Shown here piece by piece: positions 19,040-28,015 of a stretch of DNA of 64,000 bases. The notes beneath the pieces are model-generated. The model searched no databases and was not told the origin of the DNA. It saw nothing but the letters and a program-made list of their open reading frames with translations. The stretch's first letter is position 1; every line of letters begins with the position of its first letter. The stretch comes from Candidatus Planktophila lacus (GTDB lineage: Bacteria > Actinomycetota > Actinomycetes > Nanopelagicales > Nanopelagicaceae), in assembly GCF_002287925.1 (NCBI RefSeq), contig NZ_CP016769.1, positions 1,116,001-1,180,000 of the forward strand, written 5' to 3'. Both the position numbers and the translations under genes were made by a program.

Positions 19040-19933
19040 TTAACCCTTTAGCGAACCTGACAAGAGGCCACGCAAGAAGTAACGACCTAAGAATAGGTAG
19101 ACCAGCAGCGTTGGGATCGAAACGATCAACGATGCGGTCATGTTATTTCCGTAGTAAACCTGGTTGCCAGAACCAGTGATGAAGTTAAGCGCTGTTGTTG
19201 CAACAGATAACTTCGGAGAACCACCAGTTAAGAAGATCGCAAAGAGGAAGTCGTTCCAGGCAGATGTGAATTGCCAGATAAGAACAACAACAAAGCCCGG
19301 AATTGAGAGTGGCAAGAAGATGGTGCGGAAGATACGTACCATTCCGGCGCCATCAACACGTGCGGCCTCAATTAGTTCGTTTGGAATCGCTGCGTAGTAG
19401 TTACGGAAGATCAAGGTACAGATCGGAATACCGTAGATCACGTGGGCAAATACCAATACGTAGATCGTGTTACCGATTCCGGCCCACTGATTGAACTTAG
19501 TCAGTGGAATCATGATCGCTTGGTAAGGAATGAACATTCCGAAGAGGAAAGTTGTAAATACAAATGTAGATCCGCGGAAACGCCACTTAGCAAAGACGAA
19601 CCCGTTGATCGCACCGATTACCGCTGAGATAACTGAGGATTGGACTACGAAGAAGAGTGTGCGGAGCATAGGCTCGCGCAAGATCTCCCACGTTGGACCC
19701 CAAGCGCTGAAGTCGAGGGAAGTCGGTGGAATAAATGCTGCCGATTGAGTTACGCCAGTGATGCCCTTAACTGAGTTGATCACCATGATGTAGATAGGCA
19801 GAGCGGCGATTACAAAGAGAATGGTTAGCGCGAAATAGCGAAATACCAACCAGAATTGACCGACGCCATCGAGTTTCTTCTTATTGCGAACATCAACCTT
19901 GCGGGTGACGCGGGATGCGATATCTGAACTCAT
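19040..19933 (-). CDS. Carbohydrate ABC transporter permease, MalG type
   Basis: A 297-residue inner-membrane permease with about six transmembrane helices. The conserved EAA loop is seen as NELIEAARVDGAGMVRIFRTIFLPLSIPG (near residue 190), which docks with the ATPase. The N-terminus has a basic cytoplasmic stretch (RKVDVRNKKKLDG) before the first helix. It pairs with the MalF-type permease upstream (four-base ATGA overlap) and the binding protein further upstream. No ATPase gene is in this operon; the MsmK-type ATPase at 15634 probably energises it. Confidence 0.92.
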   Translation of the reverse strand: MSSDIASRVTRKVDVRNKKKLDGVGQFWLVFRYFALTILFVIAALPIYIMVINSVKGITGVTQSAAFIPPTSLDFSAWGPTWEILREPMLRTLFFVVQSSVISAVIGAINGFVFAKWRFRGSTFVFTTFLFGMFIPYQAIMIPLTKFNQWAGIGNTIYVLVFAHVIYGIPICTLIFRNYYAAIPNELIEAARVDGAGMVRIFRTIFLPLSIPGFVVVLIWQFTSAWNDFLFAIFLTGGSPKLSVATTALNFITGSGNQVYYGNNMTASLIVSIPTLLVYLFLGRYFLRGLLSGSLKG

Positions 19934-20835
19934 TTGTTCGCCTCCTCTGTCTTATTTACATAGATTAGATATGGAATGACTGCTACAGCGATCATCAAGA
20001 GGATCAAGATCGCAATTGCAGCTCCCTTGGCGTAGTTCTGGAAATCGAAGATAACTTGCCACATATAGATCGCAAGAACCTTGGTTACATAGCTCTTAGT
20101 TGCGATACCGAAGATGAGGTCGAAGACCTTCATCGAAATATGGCCCAAGATAATCAAGACCGTTAAGAATGTTGGTGATAGTTGTGGGAACAAGATGTGG
20201 CGATAGATCTTAAATTCGCTGGCGCCATCTACACGCGCTGCTTCGCGAAGATCATCTGGAATGCCACGGAAGCCGGCTAAGAAGAGCGCCATTACATAAC
20301 CCGCCATCTGCCAGATAGCAGGCAGTGACATCGCATACATGGAACCAGCCTCAGATGTGTACCAGTCGCTCTGAAGAGCGCCTAGACCTACTTGCTGCAA
20401 TAGGTAGTTAAGGCCTGTTGCATCTGCATCGCGGGCTGAGTCCATCAACCAGCGCCATGAAGTTCCCATAGCGATAAATGAGATCGCCATTGGATAGAGA
20501 TAAGTAGAGCGGAAGAAGCCTTCGCCCTTGATTCCCTTTTCTAACAATAAAGACATAATCAAGCCGGAGAGCAAACATCCGATCATAAATACTGCAGTGA
20601 ATTTTAGAAGGTTAGAGAGTGCGTGTGTAAATTCAGGATCTTGCCAAAGTTCTACATAGTTGGCGAAACCTACATAGCTAACATCTTCGGTGTATGAGTT
20701 GGTGCGATTCATCAAAGATTCACGAAGTGTGTAACCAATCATTCCGTATACGAAAACCGCCATCGCGATAATTGATGGGAGTACGAAAAAGAATCCGCCC
20801 CATGGGCTATGGACTCGATTTTTCTTTACTTTCAC
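19930..20835 (-). CDS. Carbohydrate ABC transporter permease, MalF type
   Basis: A 301-residue inner-membrane permease; hydrophobic segments begin at about residue 14 (FFFVLPSIIAMAVFVYGMIG) and continue through six helices. The EAA loop reads DDLREAARVDGASEFKIYRHILFPQLSP, typical of CUT1 importers. LYPMAISFIAMGTSWRWLM is the conserved pair of helices found in MalF/UgpA proteins. The gene follows the binding-protein gene after a 147-base gap containing a strong hairpin and overlaps the next permease by four bases. Sugar specificity is set by the binding protein and is unknown. Confidence 0.92.
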   Translation of the reverse strand: MKVKKNRVHSPWGGFFFVLPSIIAMAVFVYGMIGYTLRESLMNRTNSYTEDVSYVGFANYVELWQDPEFTHALSNLLKFTAVFMIGCLLSGLIMSLLLEKGIKGEGFFRSTYLYPMAISFIAMGTSWRWLMDSARDADATGLNYLLQQVGLGALQSDWYTSEAGSMYAMSLPAIWQMAGYVMALFLAGFRGIPDDLREAARVDGASEFKIYRHILFPQLSPTFLTVLIILGHISMKVFDLIFGIATKSYVTKVLAIYMWQVIFDFQNYAKGAAIAILILLMIAVAVIPYLIYVNKTEEANK

Positions 20836-20901
20836 TTAGGTGTCGCCTCTCAAAATATTTAGACTATTTAGAAACTTAAGAATCTCTAGAAATATTAAAA
20901 G

Positions 20902-20947
20902 TGTCGAAGTTCTGGCGAAACCTTTCGATTCCGCCAGAACTTCGACA
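20902..20947 (-). terminator. Intercistronic hairpin between binding protein and permease
   Basis: A perfect 16-base inverted repeat (arms 20902-20917 and 20932-20947, 14-base loop). Read on the minus strand it is followed by CTTTTAATATTT, so it resembles a leaky terminator or a 3' stabiliser of the binding-protein message. Such elements commonly make binding protein outnumber permeases. Structure is seen directly; role is inferred. Confidence 0.8.
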
Positions 20948-20982
20948 ACTTCTTTAAAACACTTACCTAAATAACTAATTAA

Positions 20983-22248
20983 TTAGCTATTTACGTGTGC
21001 CTTTAGAGCTGCATCGAGTGCCTTTGCAAAGCCCTTCTTATCTTTTCCTCCGCCTGAATAGAAGCGTCCAACTGCTGAGTTGTACGCAGCCATTCCAGCA
21101 TTGCCCCAGTTAACGCCGTGGACAGTTGAACCGACTAGGCGATCCTTCTTCCATGACTTCATTGCTGCCTGGAGGTAGCTGTCATATAGCTTTGGATTTG
21201 AATCTGTACGAACTGCGATTGAACCCTTCTTAGGGTTGAAGGCATCCTGTCCAGCCAAAGATCCGCAGACCTTCAACCAGGCGATACCTGCATCGCGGTT
21301 TACAGCGCCCTTAGGCAATGTAAATGAATCTGATAGCCACTGGTAGATACCGTTAGTACCTGGACCTGGAGCCCATGTGTAGTCCTTGCCTAGCTTTAGG
21401 CCTTCTGACTGCCACTGTGATGAAGCCCAGTCACCCATGATGAAGAAGCCGGCTTTACCTGTTGTTACAAGCTTGCCTGCATCTGGCCAGTCAAGTGACT
21501 TGCTTGAGTTACCGAATGCAAGAATCTTTGCAAGGTAATCAATTGCCTTAGCAACTTCTGGACCGCTCCACTTTGTCTTACCTGTCCATAGACCGTTGAA
21601 CTTATCTGGTCCCATTGAAGCAAGTAGTACGTAGTCGAATAGGTGAGCAATCGCCCAGTCGCCGTTACCAGCAAGTGCGATTCCGTCGATTCCGACCTTC
21701 TTGAACTTGGCCATGTCAACGAGCATTGCATCTAGTGATGCAGGAGCCTTAGTGATTCCAGCCTTCTTTGCAGCTGCTGGATTCCACCATAGAACGTTTG
21801 AACGGTGAATGTTTACAGGAACTGAGTAGATCTTTCCGTTTGTTGTAAGGGTCTTTACGAGATCCTTAGGGAAAATCTTGTCCCATCCTTCTGACTTGTA
21901 AAGGAATGAAAGGTCTTCAACCTGTCCAGCCTTTACATATGATGAAAGTTCTTCACCAGCATGTGCCTGGAATGTGTCAGGTGGATTTCCAGCTTGCATA
22001 CGTGATACAAGTACGCCCTTTGCGTTAACGCCAGCTGCACCTGCAACTGTTGCGTTAATAAATGGAGTCTTTGGGTTCTTTGCATTGAACTCAGTTGTCA
22101 TTCCTTCTAGACCTGCAGCTTCTCCGCCTGATGCCCACCAGGTAAAGATTTCAAGTTGCTTATCAGTTGCAGCAGATGATGCTGGAGCTGTTGTTACAAC
22201 AAGTGCAAGTGCAGCGAAGACAGCTGCTACTTTTGACTTCTTTAGCAT
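20983..22248 (-). CDS. Sugar ABC transporter extracellular binding protein
   Basis: A 421-residue family 1 solute-binding protein. It begins with a signal peptide (MLKKSK, hydrophobic stretch, cut near ASSAATDK), then LEIFTWWASGGEAAGLEGM, the start typical of sugar-binding proteins, with IMGDWASSQW and other aromatic residues that line sugar sites. There is no cysteine at the cleavage site, so no lipid anchor is evident, unusual for a Gram-positive binding protein. The C-terminal third (SWKKDRLVGSTVHGVNWGNAGMAAY) resembles glucose/xylose-type binders, but I would not name the ligand. It leads an operon with two permeases, an APH-type kinase and a divergent enolase, directly downstream of araA. 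Confidence 0.88.
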   Translation of the reverse strand: MLKKSKVAAVFAALALVVTTAPASSAATDKQLEIFTWWASGGEAAGLEGMTTEFNAKNPKTPFINATVAGAAGVNAKGVLVSRMQAGNPPDTFQAHAGEELSSYVKAGQVEDLSFLYKSEGWDKIFPKDLVKTLTTNGKIYSVPVNIHRSNVLWWNPAAAKKAGITKAPASLDAMLVDMAKFKKVGIDGIALAGNGDWAIAHLFDYVLLASMGPDKFNGLWTGKTKWSGPEVAKAIDYLAKILAFGNSSKSLDWPDAGKLVTTGKAGFFIMGDWASSQWQSEGLKLGKDYTWAPGPGTNGIYQWLSDSFTLPKGAVNRDAGIAWLKVCGSLAGQDAFNPKKGSIAVRTDSNPKLYDSYLQAAMKSWKKDRLVGSTVHGVNWGNAGMAAYNSAVGRFYSGGGKDKKGFAKALDAALKAHVNS

Positions 22249-22263
22249 GTAACGCCTTTCTCG

Positions 22264-22365
22264 ATGTAGAGGGATTTCCTACTACGGGATATGTATCAGC
22301 CTGGATTTTTTGGGGACCAGGAATCTACATATAGGTATCTTTGTTCGGGGTTAGGGGTGAGTCAA
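22264..22365 (-). promoter_or_regulatory. Promoter and nested inverted repeats upstream of the sugar-binding protein
   Basis: On the minus strand, TTGACT (22365-22360), 17 bases, AAAGAT (22342-22337) suggests a promoter with a start near 22330. The leader then shows two nested inverted repeats: ATGTAGA/TCTACAT (plus-strand arms 22264-22270 and 22324-22330) enclosing CCTGG/CCAGG (22300-22304 and 22317-22321). The outer stem would end just before the ribosome-binding site AGAAAGG. Arms are exact; promoter is moderate. Confidence 0.45.
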
Positions 22366-22404
22366 CCCATTGCGGCCCTTTGGCGGTAACGTTTAGGTTA
22401 CAAA

Positions 22405-22426
22405 GGGCGGGCTAAAAACCCCGCCC
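22405..22426 (-). terminator. Terminator after araA
   Basis: Seven-base GC arms GGGCGGG (22405-22411) and CCCGCCC (22420-22426), an A-rich 8-base loop on plus, and a short T run after the hairpin on the minus strand. Placed 14 bases after the araA stop, it should end the araA transcript before the binding-protein promoter. Confidence 0.75.
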
Positions 22427-22439
22427 AACGAAGGGTTCT

Positions 22440-23951
22440 CTAGGTAAGAGAAGAGAGCTTGTAATAAGCGCCATTCCACTTGATTTCCTTGTGGAACTCA
22501 TCGCTGGTGGTCGCGGCGCTGATGCGCAAGTGCTCTACGGAGGCGATATTGGCGAAATCATTTAGGGTCTCGATATCCAAAGATGTACTCAGGACGGTGT
22601 GGTGGGAGCCGCCGGCGTAGATCCAGGATTCGGCCGAAGTGGCAAGAGATGGGGCCGGCTTCCAGACCGCACATGCAACAGGTAACTTCTTTAACTCTTT
22701 ATCTGGCTTAACAACTTCGATGTCATTTGAAACGATGCGAAAACGATCACCGAGATCCATTAAACCAACTACGCGACCTTGTGCAGGTGTTGCGTTGAAA
22801 ACTAAACGAACTGGGTCATCTTTTCCACCGATACCAAGTGGATGAATTTCGCACTTTGGTTTTTGATCTGTAATTGTGGGACAGACTTCGAGCATATGTG
22901 CGCCCAAAACTTTTGGTTCGCCAGGTCCGAAGTGATAGGTGTAATCCTCCATAAATGAAGTTCCACCTTTCAGGCCTTCGGTCATGCTCTTAATAATGCG
23001 AAGTAGTGCTGATGTTTTCCAGTCTCCTTCCCCACCAAAGCCATAACCCTTCGACATCATGCGTTGCACTGCTAAACCTGGGAGTTGCTTGAGGGCTCCT
23101 AGATCTTCAAAGTTAGTTGTAAATGCGGTGAAGTTTCCGGCTTCTAAGAATCGCTCGAGCGCAATTTCAAGAGATGCCTGATAGCGCAGTGAATCGTGGC
23201 GGGCTCCACCTTTTTTAAGTTCGGCAGAAACTTCAAAGATCTTTTCATACTCGGCAACTAGCGAATCAATTGCGCTCTCTTCAACTGCAGCAACGGCGTC
23301 GACAAGTGCGTTTACACCGTATGCCTCAATAGACATGCCAAGTGCAATCTGGGCACTTGTCTTATCACCATCGGTAACTGCTACATAACGCATATTGTCG
23401 CCGAAGCGTGCGAGCTTTAAGTTTTGCGCTGTATGCCAACCAATAGCAGCGCGCATCCAATGTGCGATACGAGTTGTAACGTTCTTATCGCTTACATGCC
23501 CGGCAACTACTTTGCGCGCCATATGCAGGCGTGCTTGCACGTGGCCATGTTCGCGATCGCCGTGCGCGGCCTGATTTAGATTCATGAAATCCATATCGAT
23601 GCTTTCCCATGGAAGTTCAGAATTCGCCTGAGTATTTAAATGCAGGATTGGAACTTGAAGTGCGTTAAGGCCACCGATCCACATTTTGGCTGGTGAAAAT
23701 GTATGCATCCAAGTAATTACGCCTATGCAGTTGGGATTCGCTGAAGCTTCTAGACATAGCGCTTTAATCGCTTCAGGTGTTGTTAGCACTGGCTTCCAGG
23801 TCGCCTTAATTGGAAGATCACTTGCGGCATTTAGCGTTGCTACTACTTGCTTAGATTGTTCGGCAACTTGAGCCAAAATATCATCGCCGTAGAGTGGCTG
23901 GCTTCCGGTGAGAAACCAAACTTCTAAACCTTTTTCGCTAAGTGATTTCAT
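22440..23951 (-). CDS. araA: L-arabinose isomerase
   Basis: Interconverts L-arabinose and L-ribulose. The 503-residue length and sequence fit Ara[17 protein letters not shown] at the start, [54 protein letters not shown] (metal glutamate region near residue 304) and [14 protein letters not shown] (second metal glutamate). The gene stands alone: araB and araD are not in the window, and the nearby kinase has an APH fold rather than the FGGY fold of ribulokinase. A TACTAT hexamer seven bases before the ATG and no ribosome-binding site predict a leaderless transcript. It is cut off from the downstream transporter operon by a terminator. Confidence 0.92.
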   Translation of the reverse strand: MKSLSEKGLEVWFLTGSQPLYGDDILAQVAEQSKQVVATLNAASDLPIKATWKPVLTTPEAIKALCLEASANPNCIGVITWMHTFSPAKMWIGGLNALQVPILHLNTQANSELPWESIDMDFMNLNQAAHGDREHGHVQARLHMARKVVAGHVSDKNVTTRIAHWMRAAIGWHTAQNLKLARFGDNMRYVAVTDGDKTSAQIALGMSIEAYGVNALVDAVAAVEESAIDSLVAEYEKIFEVSAELKKGGARHDSLRYQASLEIALERFLEAGNFTAFTTNFEDLGALKQLPGLAVQRMMSKGYGFGGEGDWKTSALLRIIKSMTEGLKGGTSFMEDYTYHFGPGEPKVLGAHMLEVCPTITDQKPKCEIHPLGIGGKDDPVRLVFNATPAQGRVVGLMDLGDRFRIVSNDIEVVKPDKELKKLPVACAVWKPAPSLATSAESWIYAGGSHHTVLSTSLDIETLNDFANIASVEHLRISAATTSDEFHKEIKWNGAYYKLSSLT

Positions 23952-23965
23952 TCTGCAGATAGTAC
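23952..23965 (-). promoter_or_regulatory. Leaderless-type promoter of araA
   Basis: TACTAT on the minus strand (23964-23959) ends seven bases before the araA ATG at 23951. No Shine-Dalgarno sequence lies between. A matching -35 is weak (TTTCCC at 23987-23982, 17 bases away). Confidence 0.4.
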
Positions 23966-23972
23966 ATGAGCG

Positions 23973-24680
23973 TTAGTTAATGGGAAATAGATCCGTGGCT
24001 ATCTCAATATCCCCACGCAAAATATGTACATTTCCACTTCCATATTTGCGCCAATTATCAGTAAGAACTAAGGCGGTATTCTCATCTATTCCCACAAGGG
24101 CGGTACCGGCATCTTTACGCATAATCGCCGCGGTAACGCGATCAGGTAGCCATCCTAAAAATTTGTCGTAATGCGGAATTACTTCGATTTCAGGTAAGAG
24201 ATTTAACCCAGGACTAATGTGCGATCGGCGAATTCCAATAATCTTGCCGCAGAAGGCCATCGCTCCTGCAGAGCAACCAGCTAGCGAAGCTCCTTCACGC
24301 CATGCGCTAACTATCGCTTCCCACATAGGAGTGTCTGCAAATACTTCAGATAAATGAACTGGGTCTCCCCCAGAAAAGTAAATTAATCCGGCGCTCTTTA
24401 TCGCTTCGATCCACTGCTCATTGAAAGCATCTTCACGGCTAAGCACCGGCAAGTATCTAACTTCGCAGCCAATGCGCGCTCCTTGATCGGCGCCGCGTCG
24501 TCGCCAGAAATCTAAACGGTCGTCGCCTTCTTTCCCGGCGGCGGTAGGAATCTGTACATAAGTATTTGATTTACCGCGAGAAATACCTAAGCGCAGTAGC
24601 TCTGTTTCGAGCAACTGCGCTTCGGGTAAATATTCTCCAGAACCAACTAGCGCTAAAGCACCCGGTTGGTTAACAGACAT
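23973..24680 (-). CDS. Peptidase S51 / cyanophycinase-like protein
   Basis: A 235-residue member of the class I glutamine amidotransferase-like superfamily, peptidase family S51 (dipeptidase E, cyanophycinase). LALVGSGEYLPEA starts the fold, YFSGGDPVHL is the conserved strand-turn, and SLAGCSAGAMAFCGKI holds the nucleophile serine in a CSAGA elbow near residue 140; IDENTALVL is the family C-terminal motif. It has no signal peptide, so it acts in the cytoplasm, probably on small acidic peptides. It follows icd by two bases and is likely co-transcribed with it. The substrate is not evident. Confidence 0.82.
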   Translation of the reverse strand: MSVNQPGALALVGSGEYLPEAQLLETELLRLGISRGKSNTYVQIPTAAGKEGDDRLDFWRRRGADQGARIGCEVRYLPVLSREDAFNEQWIEAIKSAGLIYFSGGDPVHLSEVFADTPMWEAIVSAWREGASLAGCSAGAMAFCGKIIGIRRSHISPGLNLLPEIEVIPHYDKFLGWLPDRVTAAIMRKDAGTALVGIDENTALVLTDNWRKYGSGNVHILRGDIEIATDLFPIN

Positions 24681-24682
24681 CT

Positions 24683-25897
24683 TTAGGCCATTGCAACTTT
24701 CAAGTTTTCATCAATTGAATTGAGGAACTCTTGAGTCGTTTGATATGGCGCATCCTTAGAGATGAGAAGAGATAGATCTTTTGTCATCTTCCCTGATTCA
24801 ACAGTTTCGATGCAGACACGTTCTAGCGTTGAACAGAACTTCGCAAGCTCAGCGTTGTTATCTAACTTGGCGCGGTGAGCAAGCCCCTGAGTCCAAGCAA
24901 AGATTGATGCGATCGGATTAGTTGAAGTAGCCTTACCTGCTTGGTGATCGCGGTAGTGGCGAGTAACTGTTCCGTGCGCTGCCTCTGATTCGCAGATCTT
25001 TCCATCTGGAGTCATAAGTACTGAGGTCATCAATCCTAGTGAGCCGTAACCTTGTGCGACGGTATCTGATTGCACATCTCCGTCGTAGTTCTTACATGCC
25101 CAGACATATCCACCTTCCATACGAAGTGACATAGCGACCATGTCATCGATAAGGCGGTGTTCGTACCAAATGCCAGCAGCATCAAATTGTGGCTTGAACT
25201 CAGCTTGGAAGATCTCTTCAAAGATATCTTTAAAGCGACCGTCGTATGCCTTAAGAATTGTGTTCTTGGTTGAAAGGTAAACCGGGAACTTACGAAGTAG
25301 TCCGTAGTTAAGTGAAGCGCGGGCAAAGTCGCGGATTGAATCATCTACGTTGTACATCGCCATTGCCACGCCTGAAGATTCGAAGTTAAAGACTTCAGTG
25401 TTAATTGGCGCAGAGCCATCTTCAGGAACGAATGAGATCGTTAGCTTTCCTGGACCTGGAACTTTGAAATCAGTTGCGCGGTATTGATCGCCAAATGCGT
25501 GACGGCCGATAACGATTGGCTTAGTCCAGTGAGGAACCAATCGTGGCACGTTTGAAATGATGATTGGCTCGCGGAAGATCACTCCACCCAAGATATTGCG
25601 GATTGTTCCGTTAGGTGACTTCCACATCTTCTTAAGGCCAAATTCTTCAACGCGCGCTTCGTCGGGGGTAATAGTTGCGCACTTGATACCAACGCCATGC
25701 TTTTGAATAGCGCGGGCCGAGTCAATAGTTACCTGATCATCTGTGGCATCGCGATGTTCCATGCCGAGGTCGTAGTACTCGAGGTTTACATCGAGGTAAG
25801 GAAGGATTAAGGAATCTTTGATGAACTGCCACATGATGCGGGTCATCTCATCGCCATCTAGTTCGACGACAGTTCCGGTTACTTTGATTTTGCTCAT
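24683..25897 (-). CDS. icd: Isocitrate dehydrogenase (NADP+), eukaryotic-like dimeric type
   Basis: Oxidative decarboxylation of isocitrate to 2-oxoglutarate. At 404 residues and beginning [24 protein letters not shown], it belongs to the homodimeric class also found in eukaryotes rather than the E. coli class or the 740-residue monomeric enzyme of many actinobacteria. [20 protein letters not shown] contains the substrate-binding Ser, Asn and Arg residues, and [19 protein letters not shown] the metal-binding aspartates. A ribosome-binding site (AAGGAAAAG) precedes the start. It is 12 bases downstream of mdh, so two TCA-cycle enzymes are transcribed together. Confidence 0.95.
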   Translation of the reverse strand: MSKIKVTGTVVELDGDEMTRIMWQFIKDSLILPYLDVNLEYYDLGMEHRDATDDQVTIDSARAIQKHGVGIKCATITPDEARVEEFGLKKMWKSPNGTIRNILGGVIFREPIIISNVPRLVPHWTKPIVIGRHAFGDQYRATDFKVPGPGKLTISFVPEDGSAPINTEVFNFESSGVAMAMYNVDDSIRDFARASLNYGLLRKFPVYLSTKNTILKAYDGRFKDIFEEIFQAEFKPQFDAAGIWYEHRLIDDMVAMSLRMEGGYVWACKNYDGDVQSDTVAQGYGSLGLMTSVLMTPDGKICESEAAHGTVTRHYRDHQAGKATSTNPIASIFAWTQGLAHRAKLDNNAELAKFCSTLERVCIETVESGKMTKDLSLLISKDAPYQTTQEFLNSIDENLKVAMA

Positions 25898-25909
25898 ATC
25901 TTTTCCTTA

Positions 25910-26875
25910 CTAGAGTGTCTGAACATCTGCTTGCTTGGCGCGGACTGCTTCCGCAGCTTCCTTTAGCCCAGCAAGTTCTGAATCGGTGAGTTTTGTTTCG
26001 ACAACTTTCTTTACGCCAGTGCGGCCTATCTCAGCTTCCACTCCGAGGTAAACGCCTGAGATTCCGTAATCGCCATCAACCCAAGCACAAACTGGCATTA
26101 CTGCACCTGAGTCTTCGATTACCGCTTTAGCCATGCGTGCAGCTGCAGCTGATGGTGCGTAGTAAGCAGAACCGGTCTTGAGGAGCGCAACAACTTCTGC
26201 GCCACCGTTACGAGTGCGATCTACAAGTTCATCAATTTCTGCCTGTGAAAGAAGTTCAGAGAGTTGCTTGCCATCTACAGTGCAACGGCTTGGGACTGGC
26301 ACCATCGTGTCACCATGTGATCCAAGAGTTAGCGTCTTGACTGAACCAACGGCAACGCCAAGTTTTTCAGCAACAAAGTTTGTAAAGCGTGCTGTATCAA
26401 GCATTCCTGCCTGGCCCATCACGCGATTCTTTGGAAAGTTAGTTGCAAGCTGAGTAAGCGCTGTCATTTCATCGAGTGGATTTGAGACCACAATGATCAC
26501 TGCATTAGGTGAGTGCTTTGCAATATTTTCAGCAACGCCGCGAACGATTCCGGCATTTACACCGATCAGATCCATACGGCTCATACCTGGTTTACGTGGC
26601 AAGCCTGCTGTAATGACAACAACATCAGAGTTTGCAGTTGCTTCATATCCTGCGCCATCAGCAGTTGTAGTCGCACCGATGATCTTGGTTTCAAATCCTT
26701 CGATAGAACGTGATTGGTTCATATCAAGCGCCAAGCCTTCAGGCTTTCCTTCGAGGATATCTGTGAGCACAACGGTTTCGAAGATGTTGTATTCAGCTAG
26801 ACGAAGGGCAGTTGTTGAGCCGTAGAAACCAGCTCCGACAACGGTGACTTTTCCGGAAATTGCTTTGGCAGACAT
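25910..26875 (-). CDS. mdh: Malate dehydrogenase, LDH-like type
   Basis: Oxidises malate to oxaloacetate with NAD. The 321 residues start with the Rossmann motif VTVVGAGFYGSTTALRLAE; the active-site loop is ITAGLPRKPGMSR, where the Arg after LP marks malate rather than lactate specificity; VSNPLDEMT and the catalytic histidine in LGSHGDTMVP follow. It belongs to the LDH-like, tetrameric group. Upstream is a 43-base gap with a palindrome, and a ribosome-binding site of modest quality (AGAAAGAG). Downstream gene is icd. Confidence 0.94.
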   Translation of the reverse strand: MSAKAISGKVTVVGAGFYGSTTALRLAEYNIFETVVLTDILEGKPEGLALDMNQSRSIEGFETKIIGATTTADGAGYEATANSDVVVITAGLPRKPGMSRMDLIGVNAGIVRGVAENIAKHSPNAVIIVVSNPLDEMTALTQLATNFPKNRVMGQAGMLDTARFTNFVAEKLGVAVGSVKTLTLGSHGDTMVPVPSRCTVDGKQLSELLSQAEIDELVDRTRNGGAEVVALLKTGSAYYAPSAAAARMAKAVIEDSGAVMPVCAWVDGDYGISGVYLGVEAEIGRTGVKKVVETKLTDSELAGLKEAAEAVRAKQADVQTL

Positions 26876-26895
26876 AACCGACTCTTTCTCTTACG

Positions 26896-26915
26896 TTCTC
26901 TTGATATCGAGAGAA
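26896..26915. promoter_or_regulatory. 20-base near-perfect palindrome upstream of mdh
   Basis: TTCTCT and AGAGAA arms surround a GATATC centre; only one pair is mismatched (T versus C at the seventh position). It lies 21 bases before the mdh start codon and is not followed by a T run on either strand, so it looks more like a protein-binding site than a terminator. Role inferred. Confidence 0.4.
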
Positions 26916-26918
26916 ACT

Positions 26919-27146
26919 CTACAACCCGCGCGGAAGTGAAATCGCCACGGCCAAGAGAGCCAGCGCTATTCCGAGGGCTAAATACCGTTCAACTTTTCCA
27001 GTTTTCCAATGTGCGATCGCAATCACACCCATACCGATGGCGATCGCGATCGAGCCGAGGCGAACAAAGGATGCCACCCCAGCTAGAAAACCAAGGCCAA
27101 TGATTAGGTATGCCAGACGCACACCGATTGAATTTATCTCTCGCAT
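26919..27146 (-). CDS. Small membrane protein, DUF3017 family
   Basis: A 75-residue protein with two to three hydrophobic segments ([54 protein letters not shown]) and a conserved-looking R/K-rich turn between them. It starts inside the end of folD (13-base overlap). Actinobacteria commonly encode a DUF3017 membrane protein next to folD and mdh, which is what identifies it here. Function is unknown. Confidence 0.75.
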   Translation of the reverse strand: MREINSIGVRLAYLIIGLGFLAGVASFVRLGSIAIAIGMGVIAIAHWKTGKVERYLALGIALALLAVAISLPRGL

Positions 27147-27976
27147 GCTTCAACAACATTCTGTAGCAACATCGCCCGAGTCATCGGTCCGATTCCACCA
27201 GGCATAGGCGCAACAAAAGAGGCAATGTTCATAACACCTGGGTCAACATCTCCGAGTAAACCAGCAGAAGTTCTAGAGATTCCAACATCAATAACAACTG
27301 CGCCCTGTTTAATATCGCTCGCCTTTAAGAAATGTGCGCTACCAATTGCAGCGATAACAATGTCGGCACGCTTAGTGTGTGAAAGCAAATCTTTAGTGCC
27401 GGTGTGGGTCAGAGTTACTGTGGCATTTTCTTGCTTGCGAGTTAGCAGCAACCCAAGTGGACGTCCCACTGTTAGGCCGCGACCAATAACCACAACTTCT
27501 GCACCTGCTAGCGGAATTTTGTAATGGTTGATTAATTCGACGATGCCTCGCGGAGTGCATGGAAGTGGTGCATCAAAACCAGAGACAAGTCGACCTAAGT
27601 TAATTGGATGTAGACCATCAGCATCTTTTACCGGATCAATTGATTCCAGAACTAATTGAGTATTTATCCCTTTGGGAAGCGGCAGTTGCACGATATATCC
27701 AGTGCACTCTTTAGCGTTGTTTAAATCCTTGATTGCTGCAAGCACATCGGCTTGCGATGCATCTGCCTTTAGATCAACGCGAATTGAATTGATTCCGACT
27801 TCTTGGCAGTCGCGATGTTTTCCCGCAACATAAGAAATAGAACCTGGGTCATCGCCAACGAGAACTGTTCCGAGACCTGGCGCAATCCCATTAGCCTTTA
27901 GCGAGGTTACGCGTGCAGCAAGTTGCCCTTTGATGGTGGCGGCAAGTGCTTTGCCATCAAGGATTGTTGCTGTCAT
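27134..27976 (-). CDS. folD: Methylenetetrahydrofolate dehydrogenase / methenyltetrahydrofolate cyclohydrolase
   Basis: Bifunctional enzyme that interconverts 5,10-methylene-, methenyl- and 10-formyl-tetrahydrofolate and so supplies formyl groups to PurN and PurH encoded just upstream. The 280-residue sequence has [14 protein letters not shown] (catalytic lysine in the YxxxK pattern), [19 protein letters not shown] and [17 protein letters not shown] (the NADP-binding loop; usual wording GRSxxVGxP). The start follows TAGGAT by eight bases, and a GGAG lies just before the ATG, so initiation could be either leaderless or by ribosome-binding site. Confidence 0.94.
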   Translation of the reverse strand: MTATILDGKALAATIKGQLAARVTSLKANGIAPGLGTVLVGDDPGSISYVAGKHRDCQEVGINSIRVDLKADASQADVLAAIKDLNNAKECTGYIVQLPLPKGINTQLVLESIDPVKDADGLHPINLGRLVSGFDAPLPCTPRGIVELINHYKIPLAGAEVVVIGRGLTVGRPLGLLLTRKQENATVTLTHTGTKDLLSHTKRADIVIAAIGSAHFLKASDIKQGAVVIDVGISRTSAGLLGDVDPGVMNIASFVAPMPGGIGPMTRAMLLQNVVEACER

Positions 27977-28015
27977 AACTCCAGATCCTATTCGAGTTAG
28001 TTGTGGCTAGCGAAA

